From NCBI GenBank assembly GCA_902624315.1, contig CACNXC010000002.1, positions 62,001-126,000 of the forward strand: DNA of 64,000 bases, written 5' to 3'. Source of the DNA: an uncultured Pelagibacteraceae bacterium (GTDB lineage Bacteria > Pseudomonadota > Alphaproteobacteria > Pelagibacterales > Pelagibacteraceae). The notes under the pieces were generated by a model that saw only the letters and a program-made list of their open reading frames with translations, made no database searches and was not told the DNA's origin. Of the stretch, positions 45,668 through 53,404 are shown piece by piece (the stretch's first letter is position 1; every line of letters starts with the position of its first letter). Position numbers and translations under genes: made by a program.

Positions 45668-45761
45668 ACTATTTATTAGTATTCCCACATCTCAAAAAAA
45701 CTTCACTTAAAAATAGAAAATTAAAAATTGCATTGAGTTTTAATATCTATATTGTTTTATC

Positions 45762-45941
45762 ATGAAATATGTAAAAGGATTAGTTAACTTACTTGTAAGC
45801 TTAATTGTCTCTACGATAATTATTTACGCTATCAATATTGCAGCAGGTTTTGCTGGAGCTGACTACACATTTAGTCATGGGGAAACATTTGTAATTTGGA
45901 TATTAATGGCAATATTAGTTAACAATTGCTTTAACAAATAA
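45762..45941 (+). CDS. 59-residue membrane protein
   Basis: ATG at 45762, TAA at 45939-45941. The peptide has two hydrophobic helices (about residues 8-28 and 40-55) separated by a small loop AGADYTFSHGETF. It stands alone after the structured gap, and its stop is 1 bp from the stop of the convergent oxygenase gene. No family recognised; the two well-formed helices make it credible. Confidence 0.6.
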   Translation: MKYVKGLVNLLVSLIVSTIIIYAINIAAGFAGADYTFSHGETFVIWILMAILVNNCFNK

Positions 45942-45942
45942 T

Positions 45943-47043
45943 CTATATATTAAATTTTCTTTTCAAGTGTTTGAGTTTTCCCTCAGTGCTATCATAATCT
46001 ATATAGCAACCTTGTAAAAATCGATTACCTTCATTAGCATTATATTCGGTTCTGCCATGAAGAAGTCTATAGTTATCCATCATTAATAGATCACCAGGTT
46101 TTAATTTAAATTCAATTCTGAATTTTTCTGAATTGTACATTTCTGAAATTTTGTTTCTAGCTGCGTAATATAATTCTAATTTTTCCTTGTCCATTAAGGG
46201 TACAAAATCTAATCTAGGACTAAATCTAACTTGTTTAAGTCTTTTGTTTTCATCAAGTTGGATCATTTCTGCCCAGTCTTCTAAAACAACATTATCATCG
46301 ACAAATTGAAATCTAACTTTTATTTCGGTTAAAATTTGGAAAAAAGTTGGATGCTCTTTTTTTAATTCTTCCGTTACAGCAAGACCATCAACTAATGTTG
46401 ATAAGCCACCATCAACTTCATTTTCGATGCAATGCAGTAATTGTATACAGGGCACTGGTTTTCTATAAGGATTGTCAGTATGTGGTGCTAAAGGTAATGA
46501 AGTATAGGCAAGATCATTTGGATTTGGTTTTGATTTGACATTAAAAAACTCACCGAAATTTGTTCGTCTAATACTTCCGATTGAATTAGCGAAATTGACA
46601 ATAAAGTTATCTTGGGTAGGAACATTTTCAAATATAACAAATCCATATTTGTAAAAGTCTAATAAAGACTCATACATTATTTTTTCCTCAAAAAAGTTTT
46701 TATTAAACTTATAAATATTGTTATTTTGAAAGTCTGATTTCCATGAAATTTTATTGATAAAGTATAATTCATTATCTTTCTCAAACTCTTTAAGTACATT
46801 TTCGATAACTAGTTTTGCGTATGCACCATCTTTGAAACTTACCTCAAGAAATTTATCAGAAATATTCACTTTTGAAATTTCTGAGCTATTTTTAAGCATT
46901 GTTGGATCAAATAATCTTTGTTGAGTTTTTTGGTCTAAAAAGTTCTCGCTATTCACCCGTTCTCTTAGCCAGAAAGGGTGGATTTCTTTTTTTGAACCCT
47001 GTTTTTCAAAAAAAACTTTGTTATCGGTTAATTCTATTTTCAT
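45943..47043 (-). CDS. Gamma-butyrobetaine hydroxylase-like 2OG-Fe(II) oxygenase
   Basis: A 366-residue BBOX/TMLH-family oxygenase: N-terminal DUF971-type domain (1-90) and C-terminal TauD-like domain. Iron ligands His188 and Asp190 (APHTDNPYR) and His329 (LLHGR), with Arg331 for 2-oxoglutarate. The aromatic-rich core suits a quaternary-ammonium substrate such as gamma-butyrobetaine, trimethyllysine or a trimethylammonium phosphonate. The zinc-binding cysteines of the eukaryotic N-terminal domain are absent (WLRERVNSENFLD). Monocistronic. Substrate not settled. Confidence 0.82.
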   Translation of the reverse strand: MKIELTDNKVFFEKQGSKKEIHPFWLRERVNSENFLDQKTQQRLFDPTMLKNSSEISKVNISDKFLEVSFKDGAYAKLVIENVLKEFEKDNELYFINKISWKSDFQNNNIYKFNKNFFEEKIMYESLLDFYKYGFVIFENVPTQDNFIVNFANSIGSIRRTNFGEFFNVKSKPNPNDLAYTSLPLAPHTDNPYRKPVPCIQLLHCIENEVDGGLSTLVDGLAVTEELKKEHPTFFQILTEIKVRFQFVDDNVVLEDWAEMIQLDENKRLKQVRFSPRLDFVPLMDKEKLELYYAARNKISEMYNSEKFRIEFKLKPGDLLMMDNYRLLHGRTEYNANEGNRFLQGCYIDYDSTEGKLKHLKRKFNI

Positions 47044-47109
47044 ATAATAATAAGAGAATTATTTAAAATTTTACTTTAATCAATATAAATTAAATAGTAA
47101 TAGTCCCAT

Positions 47110-47916
47110 GTGCCTAAATTAAATTCATCAGATTTTAAAAGGTTTTCTAAGTTTGTTGATGGCTTAGCTAGAAAACTTACTAAGTTTTATTACTCTAAAC
47201 TTAATAGAACTTTTAAAGTCTCTAACAAATTAAGAGGCAAGGGATTCGATCCTGTTACAACCTCAGATAAAGCTTTTGAAAAATTTATCAGGAAAGAGAT
47301 AGGAAAAAGGTTTCCTGGTCATCAAGTCATAGGCGAGGAGTTTGGCAAAAAGAAAACTAAAAGTGATTTTACTTGGGTCATTGATCCAATCGATGGAACC
47401 AGGTCTTATGTAATTGGTAATCCCACTTGGAGTAACTTAATCTCTTTAAATTATAAAGGGAACCCTGTTATTGGACTGGCAAATTATCCTGTTCTTAAAA
47501 AATATTATTTTAATGCCTCAGATAAAGTTGCATATGTTGTGGATCAAAGAAAAAAAAGAAAAATAAAAGTTAATAAAAAAATCTTATTCAAAAATATAAA
47601 GATGTCTGCTGCTTTTCATGGCATGCTATCTTTAAATAAACAAAAAAAAATACCCAAAATTTTAAAACTAATGCAGTTTCCTTGTGCAGATGCTCTTAGC
47701 TACTCACATCTTGCAGAAGGTAAAGTTGATGTGGTTATTCAATGTGGAAATAAAATTTGGGATATTCATCCTTTGATACCAATCATTAAAGCAGCTGGTG
47801 GAGTTGTTAGTACCTGGAAAAATACAGATGCGGTTAAAGGTGGAAATATTGTTGCTTCAGTTAATAACAATATTCATAATAAAATTTTAAAAATGCTTAG
47901 ACCAATAACTAAGTAG
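47110..47916 (+). CDS. Inositol monophosphatase family protein (histidinol-phosphatase-like)
   Basis: A 268-residue Mg-dependent phosphatase starting with GTG. The metal-site motifs are GEEFGKK, VIDPIDGTRSYVIG and WDIHPLIPIIKAAGG. GNPTWSNLISL after the DGT motif is the pattern of HisN-type histidinol-phosphatases rather than of SuhB. Its end overlaps the convergent SMR gene by 8 bp. Confidence 0.83.
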   Translation: MPKLNSSDFKRFSKFVDGLARKLTKFYYSKLNRTFKVSNKLRGKGFDPVTTSDKAFEKFIRKEIGKRFPGHQVIGEEFGKKKTKSDFTWVIDPIDGTRSYVIGNPTWSNLISLNYKGNPVIGLANYPVLKKYYFNASDKVAYVVDQRKKRKIKVNKKILFKNIKMSAAFHGMLSLNKQKKIPKILKLMQFPCADALSYSHLAEGKVDVVIQCGNKIWDIHPLIPIIKAAGGVVSTWKNTDAVKGGNIVASVNNNIHNKILKMLRPITK

Positions 47917-48244
47917 TTTTACCAAGAGTATTTAAAAGAATCACACCAACAATAATTAGAGCTATCCCAATAATACCATAGAGATTTGGTATTTGATTAT
48001 ATTTAAACACGCCAAATAAAGTTACTGCAGAAATTGTTAGTCCCCCGTACGTAGCGTAAGTGAAACCTACAGGAATAATATTCATTGCTTTAGATAAACA
48101 AAAAATACAAGCAATTATTGATATTACACAAAAAATTGTTGGGCCAATATTGGTAAATCCATTAGTTGATTTTAAAAAACCATTTGAAGTAATACCTAAG
48201 ATAATACCCAATAGAAGAAATATATATCCTGATAAATTACTCAT
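47909..48244 (-). CDS. SMR-family (EmrE-like) small membrane protein lacking Glu14
   Basis: A 111-residue, four-helix protein. It aligns with EmrE through LKSTNGFT, MNIIPVGFTYATYGGL and IIGIALIIVGVILLN. The membrane glutamate required for proton and drug binding (EmrE Glu14, in AEVIGT) falls on Gly17 here (LGITSNG). Helix 1 therefore has no acidic residue. It may be one half of a pair, a transporter for a neutral or anionic substrate, or non-transporting. Confidence 0.8.
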   Translation of the reverse strand: MSNLSGYIFLLLGIILGITSNGFLKSTNGFTNIGPTIFCVISIIACIFCLSKAMNIIPVGFTYATYGGLTISAVTLFGVFKYNQIPNLYGIIGIALIIVGVILLNTLGKTT

Positions 48245-48258
48245 AGGTTAAGTTATGT

Positions 48259-48480
48259 CTATTTAGTTATTTTATCCACAAATTTTTCAACTATAGGAGC
48301 TACAATTGTTGTGGCAACTAATGCAACTGGCAAACTTACTGACCAAGCTTTAAAAAATCTTTTATGATAGAGTTCATCATATCCTGTGTTAATATATGTA
48401 ATTATAAGTGTCATGATCAAACTCATGCCAAGACCCATAAAAAATATAAATATTAGTTTTGAATATTTTTTTGGAAACAT
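48259..48480 (-). CDS. DUF2798-like two-helix membrane protein
   Basis: A 73-residue protein with two helices (LIFIFFMGLGMSLIMTLIITYIN and WSVSLPVALVATTIVAPIVEKFV region). FFKAWSVSLPVAL and MGLGMS are typical of DUF2798. Function unknown. Last gene of a minus-strand run of small genes from 50627. Confidence 0.7.
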   Translation of the reverse strand: MFPKKYSKLIFIFFMGLGMSLIMTLIITYINTGYDELYHKRFFKAWSVSLPVALVATTIVAPIVEKFVDKITK

Positions 48481-48486
48481 AAAAAA

Positions 48487-48705
48487 TTATAAATCAAAAA
48501 TTAAGAAATAAAAATAAATTACCCATAAAAAACAAGCTGCCATCGTTACAAAAATTATTGTTACTCCAGTAGCTGTCTCATTTTTGTATTTTTTATTTAC
48601 CTCTTTTCGCCATTTTTTTGGATAAAGAGGAATAGTCAACGCGTAGATGATTAAAAAAATATCAAGTGCAGTTATAGCTATACAAAGAAAAAGTAATTGA
48701 CCCAC
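48487..48705 (-). CDS. Small two-helix membrane protein
   Basis: A 72-residue protein with hydrophobic segments at about 2-28 and 48-70 and a lysine-rich middle loop (PKKWRKEVNKKYKN). Not recognised. It follows the NTF2-like gene directly (start codon right after that stop). Confidence 0.65.
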   Translation of the reverse strand: MGQLLFLCIAITALDIFLIIYALTIPLYPKKWRKEVNKKYKNETATGVTIIFVTMAACFLWVIYFYFLIFDL

Positions 48706-49026
48706 TTATTTTGGCATTGGAGTAGCACCAGTCTCTAAACTTATAATTTTTCCATCTTTGTATTTATAAACTGCCATTACCGCTTCAACATTTCCGTCAT
48801 TAAATGTAACCATTGAATGGTGAACTCCAATTTCATCATTTTCATAGACTACTCTGTCTTTATTTTGGTTAATATCACCGCTCATTGCCCATTTTATAAC
48901 TTCGGCTTTTCCTATGGTATTTCCTGACTTATGCATTTTGAATTTAAAATCATCATGCAAAAGTTCATTCATTGCAGCTTCATCTCTATTTTTAATGGCG
49001 CCGATATATTTTTCCATTGTAGACAT
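48706..49026 (-). CDS. NTF2-like (SnoaL) protein
   Basis: About 106 residues. The opening STMEKYIGAIKNRDEAAMNELLHDDFKF is the NTF2-fold pattern of ketosteroid-isomerase-like proteins, and the C-terminal strands AVMAVYKYKDGKIISLE match. The ATG at 49026 is chosen because an upstream start would overlap the cupin gene. Ligand unknown. Confidence 0.7.
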   Translation of the reverse strand: MSTMEKYIGAIKNRDEAAMNELLHDDFKFKMHKSGNTIGKAEVIKWAMSGDINQNKDRVVYENDEIGVHHSMVTFNDGNVEAVMAVYKYKDGKIISLETGATPMPK

Positions 49027-49028
49027 AT

Positions 49029-49379
49029 TTATTCTCCCCACATCCCATGAAATTCGTAAACAACAGCTGGCTCATCCCCAACTACCCAACCATCGTGTCC
49101 AGGCTGAATCGAATAAGCATCCCCAGCTTTATAAGTAAGTTCAGTTCCATCATTGTGTTTTGCACAAACAGCTCCTGATACAATTACACCTAGATGCGTT
49201 GCTTGGCAACTATCACCACCAACTTTAGGCTTGATATCTTTTGACCATTTCCATCCAGGTTGCAAAGTAAGTTTCATTACTCTTTGGTTTCCAACTTTGA
49301 CTGCTTCGATCTTTGCATTATTAAAGTTTTCGTTAACTTCATCTGCTTTGTCAAAAGTTTTTACTTCTACACCGGCCAT
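49029..49379 (-). CDS. Cupin-domain protein
   Basis: A 116-residue single cupin. The first motif region is QATHLGVIVSGAVCAKHNDGTE and the second DAYSIQPGHDGWVVGDEPAVVYEF, with histidines placed for a metal. KVFD-type N-terminus and LQPGWKWSKDIKP are typical of small bacterial cupins. Substrate unknown; co-transcribed with the NTF2-like gene (2-bp gap). Confidence 0.75.
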   Translation of the reverse strand: MAGVEVKTFDKADEVNENFNNAKIEAVKVGNQRVMKLTLQPGWKWSKDIKPKVGGDSCQATHLGVIVSGAVCAKHNDGTELTYKAGDAYSIQPGHDGWVVGDEPAVVYEFHGMWGE

Positions 49380-49388
49380 TGTCCCTCC

Positions 49389-49703
49389 TTAATCGTTAAA
49401 TATAACTCTCATTTCGTCCTGAATAGTTCCTTCTTTAAAAACATCCTTCATCTTTTTTTGAAGTTCTATAAACTTAGGATCTGCAGACATATTTTGATCA
49501 TTTTGAAATGCTTTGTCTGTAAATTGTTCACCAATAAGAGTTTCTCTCACTGTTCTAGGATTTCCACCGACTTGAAATGAAAAATAAACCTCATGATCAG
49601 GATAATGCTTCTTTCTTACTTCAGCCAGTTCCTTAGAAATTTCCATAGCTTCATTAAGTTTATTGTCATAAACACCGATGGTTCTTGTATAGATTACTTT
49701 CAT
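49389..49703 (-). CDS. Hypothetical protein, possibly dimeric alpha-beta barrel
   Basis: A 104-residue soluble protein. Strand-helix order (KVIYTRTIGVYDN, then a charged helix, then HEVYFSFQVGGNP) looks like an ABM-type ferredoxin-like fold, but I do not recognise a family. It is 9 bp from the cupin gene and 2 bp from the next one. Confidence 0.6.
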   Translation of the reverse strand: MKVIYTRTIGVYDNKLNEAMEISKELAEVRKKHYPDHEVYFSFQVGGNPRTVRETLIGEQFTDKAFQNDQNMSADPKFIELQKKMKDVFKEGTIQDEMRVIFND

Positions 49704-49705
49704 CC

Positions 49706-49993
49706 TTAGGCGTTATAATCCATTACATTGTCTTCACATTCAACAAAATTATGAGGTTCAAAGAAATCATTCATTTGACCTAATTGCTTGTTAATTGCAT
49801 CAGTATCTGTTCCTTTCCACCAACAAAACATTGTTAAATTGTCACCAGGAGTATTCCATGTCATTTGACATTTCGCGTTACCACCAGTCATTGATTTAAC
49901 AATATCCTCCATTTTCATTGACCCAACCATTTCCATCATTTTTGCTTTAGCTTCTTTAGATTTAAATGTGTGAGTAACCATATAGTTTTTCAT
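49706..49993 (-). CDS. Hypothetical small protein, possible ferredoxin-like fold
   Basis: A 95-residue protein starting KNYMVTHTFKSKEAKAKMMEM, with methionine-rich first half and the segment TMFCWWKGTDTDAINKQL, resembling small dimeric alpha-beta-barrel proteins. Two cysteines (KCQMTW, FCWW) and one near the C-terminus (VECED). Function unknown. Probable partner of the next gene in the same unit. Confidence 0.6.
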   Translation of the reverse strand: MKNYMVTHTFKSKEAKAKMMEMVGSMKMEDIVKSMTGGNAKCQMTWNTPGDNLTMFCWWKGTDTDAINKQLGQMNDFFEPHNFVECEDNVMDYNA

Positions 49994-50029
49994 TTGTTAT
50001 TTCCTTTTTGTTATAAATTTATTTTTTAA

Positions 50030-50236
50030 TTAGCTTTTGAATAGATCTAAAGCTTTACCTAAAAGTTCTTCAGATTTAGCATGATCACCAGCTTTATGAG
50101 CATCCATACCCTGATCTCTTAACTCTTGTGCTTTTTTAATCTTATCATCAATATTTTTAGCTAACATAGGGCATGAACCTGCGTATGCTGAGCTGAAAAA
50201 TAAGACTAAACATAGTGTAAATATTATTTTTTTCAT
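50030..50236 (-). CDS. Small exported helical protein
   Basis: A 68-residue protein with a signal peptide (residues 1-19, SSAYA) and a mature part of two predicted helices (DDKIKKAQELRDQGMDAHKAG...), like a single TPR unit. One mature cysteine (GSCPM) right after the cleavage site. Function unknown. Confidence 0.65.
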   Translation of the reverse strand: MKKIIFTLCLVLFFSSAYAGSCPMLAKNIDDKIKKAQELRDQGMDAHKAGDHAKSEELLGKALDLFKS

Positions 50237-50252
50237 TTTTTCTCCTATTAAA

Positions 50253-50627
50253 TTAATACAAAGTTTGAACTACTTTTTTTACTCTTTCAGCTCCATTCGG
50301 AACTAAAGCTTCAACAAATGTATGACATTTTTCAGTTTTAGCTTCGTTGTATTTGGAGCCATAATATTTATCAACTGCTTTATTAACCCCTTCATCCCAT
50401 TCTTTTTCTGGAATACCAATTTCGAGAGCATAAGCTTTTAGGACTTTTACAGTTGAAATAGATTTTTCTTTCATGCCATATTCAAATTTTTCACCAGATG
50501 GTAAAAAGTAATTTGCCATATAAATTCCAATACAATCCCAGGCTTTAGATTTATCATTCTTACTCATACCCGCATGTGCAGAAGTAAAAATTAAAAACGA
50601 TAGTATTACTGCTATATATTTATTCAT
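50253..50627 (-). CDS. Exported hypothetical protein
   Basis: A 124-residue protein with a signal peptide (residues 1-19, TSAHA) and a mature helical domain with two cysteines (WDCIGI and EKCHTF) that could bond in the periplasm. Not recognised. First gene of the minus-strand run of small genes, whose promoter should lie in 50628-50694. Confidence 0.65.
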   Translation of the reverse strand: MNKYIAVILSFLIFTSAHAGMSKNDKSKAWDCIGIYMANYFLPSGEKFEYGMKEKSISTVKVLKAYALEIGIPEKEWDEGVNKAVDKYYGSKYNEAKTEKCHTFVEALVPNGAERVKKVVQTLY

Positions 50628-50652
50628 GATCCCTCGATGTTAATTAATATTA

Positions 50653-50680
50653 TTATAAAATGTAACTGTTTTGTTACATG
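50653..50680 (-). terminator. Hairpin after cysK
   Basis: ATGTAAC / GTTACAT arms (50661-50667 and 50674-50680) with a 6-nt loop, followed on the minus strand by TTTTATAAT. It begins about 15 bp past the cysK stop. Weak U-tract; likely 3' end of cysEK mRNA. Confidence 0.5.
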
Positions 50681-50694
50681 GCTGATATGCGGTA

Positions 50695-51696
50695 TTATAA
50701 CCAGCTAGGTATTGGAAGGTTTTTTTCCTTTAAAAAAGATTTATTAAACATCTTTGAGTTGTATTTATCAGACTTATCACAAAGAATAGTTACAATAGTT
50801 TTTCCTGGGCCAAGTTCTTTTCCAAGTCTAATTGCACCTGCAATATTTACACCACAACTGGTTCCTAAACTTAAGCCCTCATTTTGAATTAAATCATAAA
50901 GTATTGGTAAAGACTCTTCATCACTAATTGAATACGCACCATCAATTTTTGCCTCAGCAAAATTTTTAGTTACTCGACTTGAACCAATTCCCTCAGTAAT
51001 TGATCCTCCTTCGGCTTTTAATTCACCATTTGTAATATAATTATAAAGTGCAGAACCTGTTGGATCAGATAAATAAATTTTAATATCTTTATTTTTTTCT
51101 TTTAGAAATTTACTTACACCACCTATAGTTCCACCTGTTCCAGAAGCACAAACAAAACCATCTACTTTTCCATCAGTTTGTTCCCAGATTTCTGGTCCTG
51201 TAGTTTCATAGTGACCCTTTGCATTGGCAGTGTTATCAAATTGATTTGCCCAAACTACACCATTGTTATTTGTACTTTTTAATTCTTCGGCAAGACGACC
51301 TGCAACTTTTACATAATTACCATCATCTTTATATGGTTTGGGTGGTACCAACCTAAGATCTGCACCAATGTTTTTTAAAGTATCTTTTTTTTCTTGTGTT
51401 TGATTGTCATTCATCACAATAATTGTTTTATAACCTAAAGAATTTCCTAAAAGACATAAACCAATACCAGTATTACCAGCAGTGCCTTCAACTACAATTC
51501 CACCCTCTGAAATTAATTTCTTTTCCTGTGCATCTTTAATTAAAGCAAGAGCAGCTCTATCTTTAACTGATCCACCGGGATTAAGATATTCCGCTTTACC
51601 GAAAATATGACATCCTGTGATTTCAGAAGCTGCTTTTAATTTAATTAAAGGAGTATTTCCAATCGACTCAAGAAAGTTATTTTTAATTTGTGTCAT
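50695..51696 (-). CDS. cysK: Cysteine synthase A-type O-acetylserine sulfhydrylase
   Basis: A 333-residue PLP enzyme making cysteine from O-acetylserine and sulfide. PLP lysine Lys45 in [12 protein letters not shown], the phosphate loop [13 protein letters not shown], and the substrate loop [11 protein letters not shown] are intact. The ATG at 51696 is taken because it opens directly onto [19 protein letters not shown]; a longer frame exists but overlaps cysE deeply. It overlaps cysE by 14 bp. Confidence 0.9.
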   Translation of the reverse strand: MTQIKNNFLESIGNTPLIKLKAASEITGCHIFGKAEYLNPGGSVKDRAALALIKDAQEKKLISEGGIVVEGTAGNTGIGLCLLGNSLGYKTIIVMNDNQTQEKKDTLKNIGADLRLVPPKPYKDDGNYVKVAGRLAEELKSTNNNGVVWANQFDNTANAKGHYETTGPEIWEQTDGKVDGFVCASGTGGTIGGVSKFLKEKNKDIKIYLSDPTGSALYNYITNGELKAEGGSITEGIGSSRVTKNFAEAKIDGAYSISDEESLPILYDLIQNEGLSLGTSCGVNIAGAIRLGKELGPGKTIVTILCDKSDKYNSKMFNKSFLKEKNLPIPSWL

Positions 51697-52264
51697 TTTC
51701 TTTATCTTTATCAGTAACCGCATAAGGTTGAAATCCTTTTGTGGCATCCCCAACTCTTGTCGCTGGTATTCCAACCATAATGGATTTCTCAGAAACATTT
51801 TTGGTAACCACTGCATTAGCACCTATTAAAGAATTTTTTCCAATTACAACTGGTCCTAAAATTTGAGCACCAGATCCAACAACGACGTTGTCTTCTAATG
51901 TCGGGTGTCTCTTAACATTTCTTTGATCATTTGCATTAATACTTGGAGCAATCCCACCAAGTGTAACGTTGTGATAGATCGTGACATTATCTCCTATCTC
52001 GGAGGTTTCACCAATTACCACACCCATGCCATGATCGATAAATAAATTTTTTCCTATTTTTGCTTTTGGATGAATCTCTATACCAGTTAAGAATCTTGAA
52101 AATTGAGAAATGATTCTTGCGACTAAATCAAACTTAGCGATAGCAAAAAAGTTTGCAATTTTATGAAAAAAAATAGCTTTTACCCCCGGGTAGGTAAGAA
52201 TCAAACTTAACTTTGATTTTGCTGCAGGGTCTCTGTCTATTATAGATTGTAAATAATCATTCAT
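51683..52264 (-). CDS. cysE: Serine O-acetyltransferase
   Basis: A 193-residue left-handed beta-helix acetyltransferase. [28 protein letters not shown] and [14 protein letters not shown] are the hallmark. It lacks most of the N-terminal helical domain of enteric CysE (273 residues), as in short bacterial forms. It acetylates serine for the adjacent CysK. Divergent from the VOC gene. Confidence 0.92.
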   Translation of the reverse strand: MNDYLQSIIDRDPAAKSKLSLILTYPGVKAIFFHKIANFFAIAKFDLVARIISQFSRFLTGIEIHPKAKIGKNLFIDHGMGVVIGETSEIGDNVTIYHNVTLGGIAPSINANDQRNVKRHPTLEDNVVVGSGAQILGPVVIGKNSLIGANAVVTKNVSEKSIMVGIPATRVGDATKGFQPYAVTDKDKENDTN

Positions 52265-52335
52265 AATATTTGTACTCTTGATATCAAAAGTTGGAGGATA
52301 TATAGTTGTTTTATTAACTTTTTAAAGGATTTATT

Positions 52336-52746
52336 ATGTACAGAAACACTAACTGTTTTCATCTAGCAATACCATGCGGTGATTTAGAGACAGCAAAAAA
52401 ATTTTACAGCGAAACATTAGGCTGCAGATTAGATAATTCTGCTCAAGAGTGGGCTGATGTTGATTTTTGGGGAAATGAATTAACACTTCATGCAAGTGAA
52501 CATAAATTAGATAATGAAAGACACGATGTCGATATGGGTAATGTATCTGTTCCTCATTTCGGCGTTCATTTGTCTAGAAAAGATTTTGATACTCTAAAAA
52601 ATAGATTGAAAGAAAAAGGTGCTAAATATTATGACGAGCCTTACTTAAGATTTAAAGGCACTAAATATGAGCAAGAAACTTTTTTCATTAAAGATCCTAA
52701 TGAGAATGTTTTAGAGATTAAAACTCTTACTGCAAATCCAGGTTAA
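52336..52746 (+). CDS. VOC-superfamily (glyoxalase-like) protein
   Basis: A 136-residue protein with paired beta-alpha-beta modules: FHLAIPCGDLETAKKFYSETLGC at the start and FGVHLSRKDFDTLKNRLKEKG plus FFIKDPNENVLEIKTL at the end. Metal ligands His (FHLAI), His (PHFGVHL region) and Glu (LEIK) fit. Reaction unknown. A spaced AAAGGA before the ATG serves as RBS. Confidence 0.83.
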   Translation: MYRNTNCFHLAIPCGDLETAKKFYSETLGCRLDNSAQEWADVDFWGNELTLHASEHKLDNERHDVDMGNVSVPHFGVHLSRKDFDTLKNRLKEKGAKYYDEPYLRFKGTKYEQETFFIKDPNENVLEIKTLTANPG

Positions 52747-52780
52747 ACAAAAAAATTAAAAAAACCTTAAAAGCTATTAG

Positions 52781-53404
52781 ATGGAATATCTAGTTTTAGG
52801 GTTTGTAACTGGGTTAAGTTTAATTCTTGCTATTGGTGCACAAAATATTTTTGTCATAGAGCAGGGTTTGAAAAAACAACAGGTATTTCTAGTTTGTTTA
52901 ATTTGCTCTATATCTGATTTTATTTTAATATTTTTAGGTATATTTCTTTTTCATTATTTTACTAAATATTTTAGTCCGGTACTTGAATTGATATTTAATA
53001 TTCTATTAATAATATTTCTTATTCATTTTATTTACTCAAAAATTAAGTCATTTAACATCCAGGTAAATCTTGATCAAAATTCAAATTTTAATGAAAAAAA
53101 AAACGTAATACTAAAAACACTAGGTTTTACTTTTTTAAATCCACACGTTTATTCAGATACTGTGTTTTTCCTGGGCAATTTCTCTAAAAGCTTTTTACTT
53201 GTAGAGAAATATTTTTTTGGTATTGGCGCGACTATATCTTCTTTTTTATTTTTTTTCTCAATAGGGTATTTATCTCAATATTTTGCTAGATATTTAAATG
53301 ATAAAAAAATATGGAAATATATAAATATTTTCATTATTTTGTTCATGTTTTTAATAACACTTTATATTCTTAAAGATGTATTTGAATTTTATAAAAATAT
53401 TTAA
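52781..53404 (+). CDS. LysE-family amino acid exporter
   Basis: A 207-residue membrane protein with five to six helices. It opens VTGLSLILAIGAQNIFVIEQGL, the LysE/ArgO signature (GAQNxFVxxQG), and has LGFTFLNPHVYSDTVFFLG in the middle. Likely exports basic amino acids or related compounds. It overlaps the autotransporter gene by one base. Confidence 0.85.
   Translation: MEYLVLGFVTGLSLILAIGAQNIFVIEQGLKKQQVFLVCLICSISDFILIFLGIFLFHYFTKYFSPVLELIFNILLIIFLIHFIYSKIKSFNIQVNLDQNSNFNEKKNVILKTLGFTFLNPHVYSDTVFFLGNFSKSFLLVEKYFFGIGATISSFLFFFSIGYLSQYFARYLNDKKIWKYINIFIILFMFLITLYILKDVFEFYKNI

Noticed and set aside
52278-52287. Regulator site TTGATATCAA between cysE and the VOC gene
   Set aside because: A 10-bp palindrome in AT-rich DNA is expected by chance; no second copy seen nearby.
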